From the NCBI GenBank assembly GCA_949286705.1, contig CASEDF010000002.1, positions 96,438 to 160,437 of the forward strand: 64,000 nucleotides of DNA, given 5' to 3'. How positions within the stretch are numbered: the stretch's first letter is position 1; the number at the start of each line of letters is the position of its first letter. The notes beneath the pieces are model-generated. The model worked only from the letters and a program-made list of their open reading frames with translations. It had not been told where the DNA came from and did no database searches. The translations under genes and the position numbers were made by a program. The DNA comes from an uncultured bacterium (GTDB lineage: Bacteria; Cyanobacteriota; Vampirovibrionia; Gastranaerophilales; Gastranaerophilaceae). Below are positions 1-8,214 of the stretch, one piece after another.

Positions 1-1
1 A

Positions 2-394
2 ATTGTCTACAGTATTGACGATATAGGGCAGAATGATAAAATTGAGGATGAAATTGATTTCAAACCGATTGTCGAACACTTTGACAATATAAAAGAATTT
101 TCTGTAAAATGGCTTAAAGAGGCGCTTGCGGCACCTAAGACAAAACCTGCCATTACAGACAGTGAAAGTTTATCAATATTGCATGACAAACTTAATTATC
201 TGAAAGATTATATGGATGATATAAATAAAGCAATTCGTGCCAATAATACCTGTGGTTCAGCTAATTCGGCGAAATCATGCGGTTTGAAAAAACTGCTTAG
301 AAAAATATTTTCTGTAGAAAAGATTTTTCATTCAGGTAAAAAATATAAAGTTATAACAGTTCTAGGGATAAAGTTAAAGCTGCGACGTCATTAA
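2..394 (+). CDS. C-terminal part of a probable surface-glycan transferase, cut by window edge
   Basis: The reading frame is open from the first bases, so the gene begins outside the window and only its last 130 residues are visible. The final residues (KKYKVITVLGIKLKLRR) match a short basic tail that I recall at the C-terminus of many LPS or capsule glycosyltransferases and related glycan enzymes. No catalytic domain is visible, so the activity cannot be named. An internal ATG at 179 is only an internal methionine, because the frame stays open upstream with similar codon use. The stop codon overlaps that of the convergent gene on the other strand by 4 nt. The family is inferred from the tail alone. 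Confidence 0.5.
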   Translation: MVYSIDDIGQNDKIEDEIDFKPIVEHFDNIKEFSVKWLKEALAAPKTKPAITDSESLSILHDKLNYLKDYMDDINKAIRANNTCGSANSAKSCGLKKLLRKIFSVEKIFHSGKKYKVITVLGIKLKLRRH

Positions 395-939
395 TTTGCT
401 GCGGGTTTGGCATTTAAATACTTTCTGAAGACAGAATTGTGTTCAAACGGGTAATTGCTGTATTTTTTCAGCGGGGACGGGTCGTGTTTAAAGAATTTTT
501 TTTCAACAAACGCCGCAAGAGGAGTTGCCATTAAAGGTACAAGTATCCTTTCCGTGATAAGTCCTGAACCTATCAGCGCAAGTATTGTTGCAAAACTCTT
601 TTTGGCTACTCCGATATTTTTAAATTCCGCGTTGCCGAAGATTTTGTTCCACAATTTGTTTTGTACTTTCGGACTTGCAATCGAAAATCCGACGGCAATC
701 TGTGCTATTGATGTTACAAAACCTGATGCCAGATCCATTGCCGCAACAAACGGTCTGCGTTTTTCGGGAATTTTTTTGTTTTCCATAGTTGTTTTGTAGC
801 GAACAGAATATGCAAATACGTCTTTTAAAACTGAGCACACAACAATCGTTCTTGCCGCAAACGTGTCATCATTTATCACCCGTTTCAGGTGATTGTTGAA
901 TAATTTTGATTGAGTTATCGGTGAAATTATGCTACTCAT
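391..939 (-). CDS. Membrane protein of unknown function, 182 aa
   Basis: I do not recognise this family. The protein has a charged N-terminal third and two hydrophobic stretches, around residues 68-90 and 115-145, which look like membrane segments. A basic, aromatic tail follows. The start is taken at the ATG at 937-939 because an AAAGGA ribosome site lies 8 nt upstream; the ATG two codons earlier is too close to it. The start lies within the last codons of the upstream gene (stop at 932-934), so translation is probably coupled. The two genes resemble each other in size and hydrophobic pattern and likely form one membrane unit. No signal peptide or enzyme motif is seen. Confidence 0.7.
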   Translation of the reverse strand: MSSIISPITQSKLFNNHLKRVINDDTFAARTIVVCSVLKDVFAYSVRYKTTMENKKIPEKRRPFVAAMDLASGFVTSIAQIAVGFSIASPKVQNKLWNKIFGNAEFKNIGVAKKSFATILALIGSGLITERILVPLMATPLAAFVEKKFFKHDPSPLKKYSNYPFEHNSVFRKYLNAKPAAN

Positions 940-1471
940 CGTCATTATCCTTTGTTAACAGGTCTGCTATTACCGGAAAAACTCTGTTAGATATGGCCAA
1001 AATAGGCACGTATAATGCAATCGTTAAAATCGTGCCTGTTCTGTCTTTAAAAATATCAAGGCAGGTTTTTTGTAAATTTTTGAGTGCTTTTACTTTATCT
1101 CCGCCGTTTGCTTTTAGAATGGCTTCGGGGATTTTGCCTGTTTTTTCGGCATCTTGAATAAGTTTAAAATTCAGTTTGCCTTTTTCTGCAAGTTTATCAA
1201 TGCCTTTGTAGAGTAAGTTTAGTGATAATATTTGTGCCGCAATCGTAACTACTGCTTCAACAGGTTGTTTGACGGCAGCCCATTTTTTATTTTCTTTCGG
1301 CTCAGTCGTAAACGGGTTGTACAAAATCATTAAAGGTGCTATGGCGAATTTTCCGGCAGCATTAATATAATTGGCAATTTTTTCACCGCCTTGTTCTGAA
1401 AATTTTTCAAGCGAATTTGCCATTCTTTGGTTTAGTTTTATTGGGGTAGCTGTAGTTATCGGTTTTATCAT
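932..1471 (-). CDS. Membrane protein of unknown function, 179 aa
   Basis: Unrecognised protein with three hydrophobic stretches, at about residues 38-54, 70-92 and 145-172. A lysine-rich amphipathic stretch separates the second and third. The C-terminus is acidic (KDNDDE). It is the first gene of a two-gene unit whose second gene starts inside its 3' end. A weak GGGAA ribosome site precedes the ATG and a TATAAT-like box lies just upstream. The pairing of two similar-sized membrane proteins suggests a hetero-oligomer, but this is inference. Neighbours give no further hint of function. Confidence 0.7.
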   Translation of the reverse strand: MIKPITTATPIKLNQRMANSLEKFSEQGGEKIANYINAAGKFAIAPLMILYNPFTTEPKENKKWAAVKQPVEAVVTIAAQILSLNLLYKGIDKLAEKGKLNFKLIQDAEKTGKIPEAILKANGGDKVKALKNLQKTCLDIFKDRTGTILTIALYVPILAISNRVFPVIADLLTKDNDDE

Positions 1472-1532
1472 TGTATTTCCCGATTATATAAATCCTGATA
1501 AAATTTGTTTTTGCTATAAAATTTACAAATAT

Positions 1533-2204
1533 TTATAATTCAAAAATACTTTTATCAATCTGATCAAAATCGGTGATGATTTGGGAAACGCCTTCAACAT
1601 CCTTGTAAAAGTCTACAGGTTCTCTTGAGGCTATTGCAATAATCATGCCTGCACCTGCATTTTTTGCCGCCCGAATACCTGATAAGGCATCTTCAATTAC
1701 AATGCAGTCCTCAGGATTAAGCCCTAAATTTTTTGCCGCAATTTGGTATATATCGGGTGCCGGTTTTCCGGGAATTTTGCCGTCTGAGTATACAATTTTT
1801 TCTATATCGAACCATTTTGCGAGCTCAAATTCTTTTATGTAAAATTCCACATTACACCATTCTGACATTGTGGCTATTGTCATCGGAATATTATTCAATT
1901 TTAAAAAATCTAAAAATTCTTCGGCATGCGGAGCAAGCTTCATTTCATCAGCTTTTTTAAGGCACATTGCACGGTATTCGGCTTCTTTTTCCTGCGCGTA
2001 TTTTTCAACAAGCGCTTTATCAGGTTTTTTGCCTATTGCGTATTCAATAATATCTTCATTTGTCCTGCCAAACATGTATTTAAGCATTTCTTCATCAGTG
2101 AACGGTGTTCCGCGAAGTTCTTTTGAATATTCTCTCCATGCATCCAGATGAAATTGAGAATCCCAGAATAATGTCCCGTTGAAATCAAATATAATCCCCT
2201 TCAA
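1533..2204 (-). CDS. HAD-superfamily phosphatase, beta-phosphoglucomutase-like subfamily
   Basis: HAD hydrolase of 223 residues, normal for the subfamily with a small helical cap. Motif I is DFNGTL with the nucleophile Asp7; the usual second aspartate (DxD) is Asn9. Motif III is the Lys in GKPAPD and motif IV is VIEDALSGIRAA, typical of sugar-phosphate phosphatases and mutases. The likely role is dephosphorylating a small sugar phosphate in the cytoplasm; the substrate cannot be told. The start codon is TTG (2202-2204), preceded by GAGGG at 6 nt inside the end of the upstream TPR gene, whose stop lies 1 nt away, so the two genes form an operon. The Asp-to-Asn change at the general acid/base position is unusual but occurs in some HAD members. 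Confidence 0.85.
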   Translation of the reverse strand: MKGIIFDFNGTLFWDSQFHLDAWREYSKELRGTPFTDEEMLKYMFGRTNEDIIEYAIGKKPDKALVEKYAQEKEAEYRAMCLKKADEMKLAPHAEEFLDFLKLNNIPMTIATMSEWCNVEFYIKEFELAKWFDIEKIVYSDGKIPGKPAPDIYQIAAKNLGLNPEDCIVIEDALSGIRAAKNAGAGMIIAIASREPVDFYKDVEGVSQIITDFDQIDKSIFEL

Positions 2205-2205
2205 A

Positions 2206-2775
2206 TTATTGCCCTCGCTCTATAATTTTGTTGTAATTATCCAGATATTGTTTTGCCTGTTTTTCTTTGTTTAATTGTTTGAATGTGTAAGCAAGATTGT
2301 AGTGAAAATCAGCGACCTGATTATTCAAATCAATTGCTTTATAAAATTCCCATTTGGCGGATTTGACTTTCCCTATTTTTAAATAAGCGCAGCCGAGGTT
2401 GTAATAGCCGTAAGCAAATTCAGGATTGTATTTGACGGCTTTTTTATATGCTTGAATTGCCATATTTGGTTTATCCTGAAGCATATAAATATTTCCGAGA
2501 TTGTAGTATGCTTTGTAATATTCCCCGTCAGCAGATATCGCACGGTTATACATAAATGCCGCGTCATCGTTTTTACCTTCATCCTGCAGAATATTCCCCA
2601 TCAATAACCAGTGTTGGGCATTTCGTTCTTCCTCAGGAATGCTTAGCAAAAGGTTAAAAGCTTCTTTGATGTTATTTTCAGCATATAAAATTTTTATTTT
2701 GTCATTTAATTCATTTGCGAAGCAAAGCCCTGTGCTCAACGCAAATATTGTTAGTAAGGCTAAAATCTTTTTCAT
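2206..2775 (-). CDS. Exported TPR-repeat protein
   Basis: The mature start is taken at the ATG at 2773-2775. It gives a classical signal peptide (MKKILALLTIFALS followed by TGLCFA), which a longer frame starting at 2829 would bury. About 35 residues after the signal peptide, at least four TPR units run to the C-terminus, with repeated A..YN.AI and YNLG-Y patterns. TPR arrays are protein-binding scaffolds; a periplasmic adaptor role is likely. The gene has no Shine-Dalgarno, and a perfect TATAAT lies 6 nt before the ATG, so the mRNA may be leaderless. The HAD phosphatase gene follows 1 nt after the stop. Confidence 0.85.
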   Translation of the reverse strand: MKKILALLTIFALSTGLCFANELNDKIKILYAENNIKEAFNLLLSIPEEERNAQHWLLMGNILQDEGKNDDAAFMYNRAISADGEYYKAYYNLGNIYMLQDKPNMAIQAYKKAVKYNPEFAYGYYNLGCAYLKIGKVKSAKWEFYKAIDLNNQVADFHYNLAYTFKQLNKEKQAKQYLDNYNKIIERGQ

Positions 2776-2781
2776 AACAAA

Positions 2782-2787
2782 ATTATA
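2782..2787 (-). promoter_or_regulatory. -10 box of a probable leaderless promoter
   Basis: TATAAT on the minus strand, separated from the ATG of the exported TPR gene by 6 nt (AACAAA on the plus strand). No ribosome-binding site fits between them, so transcription would begin at or next to the start codon. Confidence 0.55.
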
Positions 2788-2866
2788 TACTAAAAAATTT
2801 CTCTCATCAATTTGACTTTCAAAAAACATATTGCATAATGTTGGTGATGTCTCTTTTACTGATATA

Positions 2867-2897
2867 GTTTCCGCAGCTTACTCCTTGCTGCGGGAAT
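2867..2897. other. GC-rich hairpin without T-run
   Basis: CCGCAGC (2871-2877) and GCTGCGG (2887-2893) form a strong stem, extended by flanking T/A pairs. It stands between the TPR gene and the terminator of the gene at 2992-3765. There is no proper T-run on either side, so its role is unclear. Confidence 0.4.
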
Positions 2898-2910
2898 TCT
2901 TTATTAAAAA

Positions 2911-2941
2911 TAAAAAGAAAAGGCTGATTAAAAATCAGCCT
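2911..2941 (-). terminator. Rho-independent terminator
   Basis: Nine-base-pair stem AGGCTGATT/AATCAGCCT with a 3-nt loop, followed on the minus strand by a T-rich run. It lies about 50 nt downstream of the stop of the gene at 2992-3765. Confidence 0.85.
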
Positions 2942-2991
2942 GCTACACACTATTAATACACACTTTTTACGATTTTAAGGGTTTTAATTTT

Positions 2992-3765
2992 TTATGATTT
3001 GCTTCCAAATATTGCGGCAAGTGCTGCACTCGCACCCACAATACCTGTATAAAGCCAGCCGAGTTTCGGAACTTTTGCGAGCCATCCGAGGTTTTTAGCT
3101 AAGAATAAGCCTCCGCCCGCCAGAGCTGCCCCGCCTGTTGCAAGACCTCCGATTTCTTTGAATTTATCCCAGCGGCTTACGGGTTGACCTGTTATTGCTG
3201 CGATATTTTCTTCAGGTGTTGTTTTACCGTACAACCCGAATGTCAATCCTTTAAATAATCCGTGAGTAAATGAATCGTGACCGTATTTTCTTATTTCATC
3301 GCTTATTGTTGCGTTATAAAGCTGCTGGTATGTACTTTTAGCACGCGCTACAACGTTTCTTTCATCTTCGCCCGGATATTTTGCAGCGACTGTTTCAATA
3401 TAATTGAGATATGCCTGTTTGATTTGCTGCTGTTCATTCGCTGCAATTTTTTCATTCAAAACTGATGCCGCATTTCGGATTGCTTCATCAATACCGTTTA
3501 TTCTTAAATCATTTCGACGCTGATTTTCTATCATTTTTAAATTATAGTCAGACGTGAAATTGAGGTAATTATTCATATTATTGTAATAATAATCGTAATT
3601 CATTCCTCCGCCAAATGTCGGCATAAACGGCATCATACCGTTGAATATGCTTCCGGTGCTTCCCATAATATCCATATCATACAGATTGCTTAATCCTGCA
3701 TAATTGGCATAGCTGTTATACATCGGAAAACCGCCTATTGCTCCTACATTCATGTAGTCAGCCAT
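2992..3765 (-). CDS. Protein of unknown function with Gly/Tyr/Asn-rich N-terminus and hydrophobic C-terminus
   Basis: The start is the ATG at 3763-3765, with GGAGG 8 nt upstream; a TTG-initiated frame from 3780 would place the ribosome site inside the gene. The 257-residue protein has a low-complexity N-terminal 70 residues rich in Gly, Met, Tyr and Asn. A charged helical middle (about 80-150) follows. The C-terminus has one or two hydrophobic, Gly/Ala-rich segments (about 195-255). I recognise no family. Its promoter contains the shared TATATA element found before several other lineage-type proteins in this window. A surface or membrane-associated structural role is possible but unproven. 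Confidence 0.75.
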   Translation of the reverse strand: MADYMNVGAIGGFPMYNSYANYAGLSNLYDMDIMGSTGSIFNGMMPFMPTFGGGMNYDYYYNNMNNYLNFTSDYNLKMIENQRRNDLRINGIDEAIRNAASVLNEKIAANEQQQIKQAYLNYIETVAAKYPGEDERNVVARAKSTYQQLYNATISDEIRKYGHDSFTHGLFKGLTFGLYGKTTPEENIAAITGQPVSRWDKFKEIGGLATGGAALAGGGLFLAKNLGWLAKVPKLGWLYTGIVGASAALAAIFGSKS

Positions 3766-3799
3766 AATCCTAACCTCCAAATTGAGTTTAACCTACCTT

Positions 3800-3817
3800 A
3801 CTTATATAAAAACTTTT
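3800..3817 (-). promoter_or_regulatory. Shared TATATA-type promoter element
   Basis: On the minus strand, AAAAGTTTTTATATAAGT lies about 35 nt before the start of the 257-aa protein, with GCAATT further upstream. It resembles elements before the genes at 12958, 14003, 34433, 40824 and 49868. Confidence 0.5.
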
Positions 3818-3913
3818 TGCTATTCAGAATTGCTTTATCGTAAATTTATTTCTTAATATTTGTTTACAATTTGCTTAAAAATTAACAAATTTGCCATACA
3901 CAGCGGTTAATTG

Positions 3914-3919
3914 TATTAT
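3914..3919 (+). promoter_or_regulatory. -10 box of a probable leaderless promoter
   Basis: TATTAT located 7 nt before the ATG at 3927. There is no Shine-Dalgarno in front of that ATG. Confidence 0.4.
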
Positions 3920-3926
3920 TTTATAT

Positions 3927-4976
3927 ATGTTGAAGATAAAATTGTATAAATTATTTTCTATTGTAATATTGCTGGCTATGGGGGCTGTTGTATTTTTTAA
4001 TCAAGCCTGGTTTTTGAAACAATATGACAAAATGTGCAGCATGTATTATATTCATAAAGGCGATAAAGCGTTTAAAAAATTAAAGCTGCAAAGAGCAATT
4101 GAACATTACAATACCGCATTAAAACTCTATCCGGAACACTACAGTGCCTGGTTCAATCTCGGGAATATTTATGTTGTGTATGAAGATTACTATTCGGCTG
4201 TTGACGCGTATGAGCAGGCATTTAATTGCAACCCGAGGATGATGATTGCACGCATGAATTACGGGATTGTGTCTGCGGAAAAGTTAGGCGACTTCGACGG
4301 TGCAATTGACCAGTATAATGAAATAATAAAGACAAAGCGTCATTTAATATCAATTCCCTTTGTTTACAGTAACAGAAAAAGTTATAAGGAAAACAAAGGA
4401 ATAGCCTATTACAATATGGGGCTTGCGTACAGGCAAAAATCACTTTATTCGGGTGATGACTGGCGTCTGCAGCGTCAGTATCTGGAAAAGGCAATTGAAG
4501 CGTATAAAAATGCTGTCAAAATTCTGAAAAAAGATTATGATGCACGTTACAACCTTGCGCTTGCGTATCATTTAATCGGTGATTATAATAATGCGGGATT
4601 AACTTATTGTAAAGCTATACAAATAGCACCGATGAATTACGAGGCGCATTATAATCTTGCAATTTTATTAAGACATCTGAAGTATTACAGAGAATCTCTG
4701 GATGAGCTTGAAAAAGCAACAATGCTTATCACGGACAGTCAGGGAAATTCAACGCGCCAGAGATATGTTTTTGATGTAATGAACGATGTCACAAGAACGC
4801 TTTTGTATGATGAAGAAAATGACCCGCTGATAGATAAAATTGACGACGAAAAATTACAAAATTCTTCTCTGACTTATGTAAACGGAAAACTTGTATCATC
4901 AGAAGCTTTAGACAAAGCTATATTGAAAAATTTTAAAACATGCGGCTCCCGTGAAATTTTTTTAGATAATGATTAA
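3927..4976 (+). CDS. Membrane-anchored TPR-repeat protein
   Basis: The start is placed at the ATG at 3927, which gives a basic N-terminus (MLKIKLYK) and then one membrane segment at about residues 9-28. The 349-residue protein then carries a run of TPR units: A.EHYNTALKLYP, YSAVDAYEQAF, YDARYNLALAYH and YEAHYNLAILLRHL are visible. A less regular acidic tail follows. The topology suggests an inner-membrane anchor with the repeats exposed on one side as a scaffold. The gene is single, with a promoter box 7 nt from the ATG. Its stop overlaps the stop of the convergent ABC permease gene by 4 nt. The partner protein is unknown. Confidence 0.85.
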   Translation: MLKIKLYKLFSIVILLAMGAVVFFNQAWFLKQYDKMCSMYYIHKGDKAFKKLKLQRAIEHYNTALKLYPEHYSAWFNLGNIYVVYEDYYSAVDAYEQAFNCNPRMMIARMNYGIVSAEKLGDFDGAIDQYNEIIKTKRHLISIPFVYSNRKSYKENKGIAYYNMGLAYRQKSLYSGDDWRLQRQYLEKAIEAYKNAVKILKKDYDARYNLALAYHLIGDYNNAGLTYCKAIQIAPMNYEAHYNLAILLRHLKYYRESLDELEKATMLITDSQGNSTRQRYVFDVMNDVTRTLLYDEENDPLIDKIDDEKLQNSSLTYVNGKLVSSEALDKAILKNFKTCGSREIFLDND

Positions 4977-5815
4977 CCTTTTACGGCGCCTTCATTTTCG
5001 CCGGAGATAAAGTATCGCTGCATTGATAAAAAGAAAATTATAATCGGGATTATTGAAATTATGGAGCCGGCTGCGATGTAACGCCAGTTTGAGCTGAACA
5101 TTCCCTGCAGGTTGTTAACTCCGACCGGCAGTGTGTATAAACTTTCTTTTGTCAAAACAATACTTGGCCACAAAAATTCACCCCATGAACCTATAAACGT
5201 GAATATCGCAAGCACTGCAAGCGAAGGTTTTACCATCGGAAGCAAAACTCTCCAAAATATTTGAAATACATTACATCCGTCAACTATTGCGGCTTCTTCC
5301 ATTTCTCTCGGAATTCCCAAAAATGCCTGACGCATTAAAAATATTCCGAATGCGCTTACGGCAAAAGGCATTATAAGCCCTATGTATCCCGCGATATCAT
5401 TCACGCTGTCTATCAGGTGAAGTTTAATCGTTATAAGATATACAGGCAGCATAATCGCCTGAAACGGTATCATAATCGTTGCAAGTATTGCAAAAAATGC
5501 TATTTTCTTTCCTCGAAACTCCATTCTTGCAAGCGGGTATGCCGCAAGCGAGGATAGAATAAGGTTTAATATAACAGTTCCCGCAGCAACTATCATGCTG
5601 TTTATGAAATATCCCAACAGATTAACTCTGTGCCACACGCCAACATAGTTTTCGAATGTGAAATCCTGCGGTATCATAACAGGCGGATATGCAAATATGT
5701 TTTCGCCCCCGCCCTTTAAGGACGTTGAAATCAGCCAGATAAACGGAAATATAGATAAAACGGATACTATTATTAATATTGTGTGTGTCGTGATTTTACT
5801 TAAAAGTTTTTTCAT
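4973..5815 (-). CDS. Sugar ABC transporter permease, MalG type (CUT1 family)
   Basis: Inner-membrane permease of 280 residues with six predicted membrane helices, the standard size for MalG/UgpE-type subunits. The cytoplasmic EAA loop that contacts the ATPase is present near residues 190-215 (EEAAIVDGCNVFQIFWRVLL). The start ATG overlaps the stop of the upstream MalF-type gene (ATGA), so the two are translated together as a heterodimer. Neither a binding protein nor an ATP-binding protein is encoded nearby, so those parts must come from elsewhere in the genome. The substrate is probably an oligosaccharide or glycerol-phosphate-like compound, inferred only from family. Confidence 0.93.
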   Translation of the reverse strand: MKKLLSKITTHTILIIVSVLSIFPFIWLISTSLKGGGENIFAYPPVMIPQDFTFENYVGVWHRVNLLGYFINSMIVAAGTVILNLILSSLAAYPLARMEFRGKKIAFFAILATIMIPFQAIMLPVYLITIKLHLIDSVNDIAGYIGLIMPFAVSAFGIFLMRQAFLGIPREMEEAAIVDGCNVFQIFWRVLLPMVKPSLAVLAIFTFIGSWGEFLWPSIVLTKESLYTLPVGVNNLQGMFSSNWRYIAAGSIISIIPIIIFFLSMQRYFISGENEGAVKG

Positions 5816-6684
5816 AACTGATATTTCTTCCTTTCAAAACACAGGATATTTATTAGTGAAAATACCATAACTATTCCTAAAAGTACGACAGCCATGGCTG
5901 AGGCATAGCCTAAATCAAGATTTTCAAACGCTCTTTCGTAAATATAATAAACAATGGTTTTGCTGGAATCAAGCGGTCCGCCTTTTGTCATAACGTAGAT
6001 TTCCGCAAAAACTTTCATTGCGGATATTGAACTGATGGTCACAACAAGCGCTATTGTCGGCATAATCTGCGGTACTGTTACGGTTAGATGTTTTGTCAAA
6101 AAGTTTGCGCCGTCAACGTCGCATGCTTCGTATAATTCTTTCGGCACGCTCATTAATGCCGCAAGATAAATCATCATATAATATCCGATACCTTTCCAGA
6201 TAGTTACAATGATTACGGAATACAGCGCCCATTTTGGATCAGTAAGCCAACCGATTGAATCAAAGCCGAGAGACGTTACAATATAATTTAAAATCCCCTG
6301 ATCAGCATATAACCATTTGAACGCTATTGCCGCAACTACAATGGAAACAATTACCGGAAGATATATCAGAATTTTATACAAAGTTATCCCGCGGATTTTT
6401 TGGTTTAATAAAATCGCCAGAAACAAAGGCACTATCGCAAGAACAGGCACGGCAACAACCAGATAAATTAATGTGTTCAGCATTACTTTGTAGAATATCG
6501 GATTCTTGAAAAGTTCAATGTAGTTTTGTAATCCTGCAAATTCAGGCGCGTAAATACTGTTTGTGTAATCCTGAAAACTCAATACAACCGTCTGAAAAAA
6601 CGGTATAAAAAAGAATACGATAAGTAATAATCCTGCGGGAAGCAAAAATAAATATGGTGCAAATTTACCGTAATACTTGAACAT
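5812..6684 (-). CDS. Sugar ABC transporter permease, MalF/UgpA type (CUT1 family)
   Basis: Inner-membrane permease of 290 residues with six membrane helices. Its EAA loop (YEACDVDGANFLTKHLTV region) lies at about residues 190-210, and the typical TKGGPLDSSKTIVYYIYERAF segment follows. It precedes the MalG-type partner, with a 4-nt overlap. TATAAT lies exactly 6 nt before the ATG and no Shine-Dalgarno is visible, so the mRNA may be leaderless. The two-gene locus lacks binding-protein and ATPase genes. A second, partnerless permease of the same type occurs at 32153-33031 and has a similar short-leader promoter. Confidence 0.93.
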   Translation of the reverse strand: MFKYYGKFAPYLFLLPAGLLLIVFFFIPFFQTVVLSFQDYTNSIYAPEFAGLQNYIELFKNPIFYKVMLNTLIYLVVAVPVLAIVPLFLAILLNQKIRGITLYKILIYLPVIVSIVVAAIAFKWLYADQGILNYIVTSLGFDSIGWLTDPKWALYSVIIVTIWKGIGYYMMIYLAALMSVPKELYEACDVDGANFLTKHLTVTVPQIMPTIALVVTISSISAMKVFAEIYVMTKGGPLDSSKTIVYYIYERAFENLDLGYASAMAVVLLGIVMVFSLINILCFERKKYQL

Positions 6685-6690
6685 AAATTT

Positions 6691-6696
6691 ATTATA
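6691..6696 (-). promoter_or_regulatory. -10 box of a probable leaderless promoter
   Basis: TATAAT on the minus strand, 6 nt before the ATG of the MalF-type permease. Confidence 0.55.
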
Positions 6697-6806
6697 CCAT
6701 ACTTATGATTATTAGTAGCGGAATATTAAGTGTCAAATCGCCCTTATTTAGTTTTGTAAAAAATAAGTCGTATTCCTGTTAAAACTGTTATATAAGCGGG
6801 TTTTCA

Positions 6807-6905
6807 GGGAATAATAATAGTACCAGAGAGTGTTATTCCCCACCCCACTCTATAAACAAAAAGGTATCCAGTTACTTTAATTTATGAGGTAAAGCTATGG
6901 ATACT
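6807..6905 (+). promoter_or_regulatory. Structured 5' leader with alternative hairpins before the glycosidase gene
   Basis: GGGAATAA (6807-6814) can pair with TTATTCCC (6833-6840). The competing pair AGAGTG (6827-6832) with CACTCT (6846-6851) would break that stem. A third pairing, GTATCC just after 6860 with GGATAC at the first codons, would enclose the GAGG ribosome site and the ATG. This is a leader that could switch translation, but no known riboswitch class is recognised. Confidence 0.35.
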
Positions 6906-8141
6906 ATGTTGTTGTGCAATGATAAGCGGATTTTGAACGTCTTTGGTATAGCTGTAAACTTTTTGATTATTACGGCTTTAGTTACGGCACAATCGGCTTT
7001 TGTACCTATTATGGCGCGGGATATGCTTGCGAACGTTTCTGTTCTTGATACAGGTCAAAAATCTATCGAGATTATGCGTGAGGTCAAGGATGAGGTTAAG
7101 TCAAGGAATTTTGACGAAGAAGTCCGGCAAAAATATCCAAATGCCTTAATAGCCGACATAGATAGCGGGGTAAAGCATATTAAAATTACAAAATACTATG
7201 ACGGCAGGCCGGTGAAGATTAACGTTGTCGAAGTCAATCCGGAGCTTGCAAAGGATTATACATTAACCCCCGCACTTGCCTCAGATACGCTTTCCAATAA
7301 AAAAAATATTACATCAATTGCTGAAAATACAAATTCCATAATCGCATTAAACGGTACATATTTCAAACCCCAAACGGGTGTTCCTCTCGGAACTTTAATG
7401 ATTAATGAAAAATTGTACACAGGTCCCATTTACGACAGAGTAGCCATGGGAATTTTTGATGACGGTTATGATATTGCAAGAGTTCAATTAAACGCATCTT
7501 TCGGCGCAGGAAAAAACACGGTTAAAGTCGATAACGTTAACCAGCCGAGAATGCTTTCGACATACGTTCTGGCATACACCCCGGATTGGGGAACCCTCGC
7601 AGCACCCACACCAAAGTATGGCCTGCAAATAGCTGTTTCTGACAACAGAATTTCTCAAATTTCAACATCTCGCCTTCAAATCCCGTCTGACGGCTATGTA
7701 ATTGCAGGCCCTGCTTCTATTTTGAACAAGTTTAAGGTCGGCGACAGGGTTAAACTTGATATAAATACAATTCCTGAGTGGAAAAATGTTAAGCATATAA
7801 TTAGCGGCGGTCCGTATCTTGTTAAAAATAACGAGGTTTTCGTTGATATGACCGCTCAAAAGCTCGGCGCAATCGGCGGCAAAAATCCGAGAAGCGCTAT
7901 CGGCTACACTGCGGATAACCACTTAATCCTTGTTGCTGTTGACGGTCGAGAAGGAAGTTCCGTCGGAATGACCTTGATGCAGCTTGCAAACTTTATGAAA
8001 TCAGCAGGATGTGTTAATGCAATGAACCTTGACGGCGGCGGCTCTACTGTTATGTATGTTAAAGGTAAAGTCGTCAACAATCCTCAGGTCAGAGGCGGCA
8101 TTGCGCTTTCTAACGCAATTGTTTTGACGAAAAAAAGTTGA
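6897..8141 (+). CDS. Phosphodiester glycosidase family protein (NAGPA domain), exported
   Basis: Protein of 414 residues with a hydrophobic N-terminal segment (about 13-40) that acts as signal or anchor. A short linker follows, then a NAGPA (phosphodiester glycosidase) domain covering about residues 110-410. Visible hallmarks are ALNGTYF near 145, the NPRSAIGYT segment near 330, AVDGREG, and the active-site MNLDGGGSTVM near 380. The family cleaves sugar phosphodiesters such as teichoic-acid-like or exopolysaccharide linkages outside the cytoplasm; the exact substrate is unknown. The start has GAGG 8 nt upstream and a potentially structured leader. The gene stands alone, and a long inverted repeat follows its stop. 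Confidence 0.88.
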   Translation: MDTMLLCNDKRILNVFGIAVNFLIITALVTAQSAFVPIMARDMLANVSVLDTGQKSIEIMREVKDEVKSRNFDEEVRQKYPNALIADIDSGVKHIKITKYYDGRPVKINVVEVNPELAKDYTLTPALASDTLSNKKNITSIAENTNSIIALNGTYFKPQTGVPLGTLMINEKLYTGPIYDRVAMGIFDDGYDIARVQLNASFGAGKNTVKVDNVNQPRMLSTYVLAYTPDWGTLAAPTPKYGLQIAVSDNRISQISTSRLQIPSDGYVIAGPASILNKFKVGDRVKLDINTIPEWKNVKHIISGGPYLVKNNEVFVDMTAQKLGAIGGKNPRSAIGYTADNHLILVAVDGREGSSVGMTLMQLANFMKSAGCVNAMNLDGGGSTVMYVKGKVVNNPQVRGGIALSNAIVLTKKS

Positions 8142-8146
8142 TTAAG

Positions 8147-8214
8147 CCCCTCTAACTTTGAATTTCAAATATTTGCAAGCTCGTATTGAAATTCTACTCT
8201 CTCCCATAGAGGGG
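8147..8214. repeat. Long two-part inverted repeat after the glycosidase gene
   Basis: CCCCTCTA (8147-8154) pairs with TAGAGGGG (8207-8214). Inside it, GAATTTCAAAT (8160-8170) pairs with ATTGAAATTC (8185-8194), giving one extended hairpin of about 68 nt. It begins 6 nt after the stop codon. It may end transcription or be a decayed miniature element; no T-run follows. Confidence 0.55.

Noticed and set aside
2776..2829. Longer N-terminus for the exported TPR protein
   Set aside because: It would place a signal peptide internally and run through the TATAAT box.
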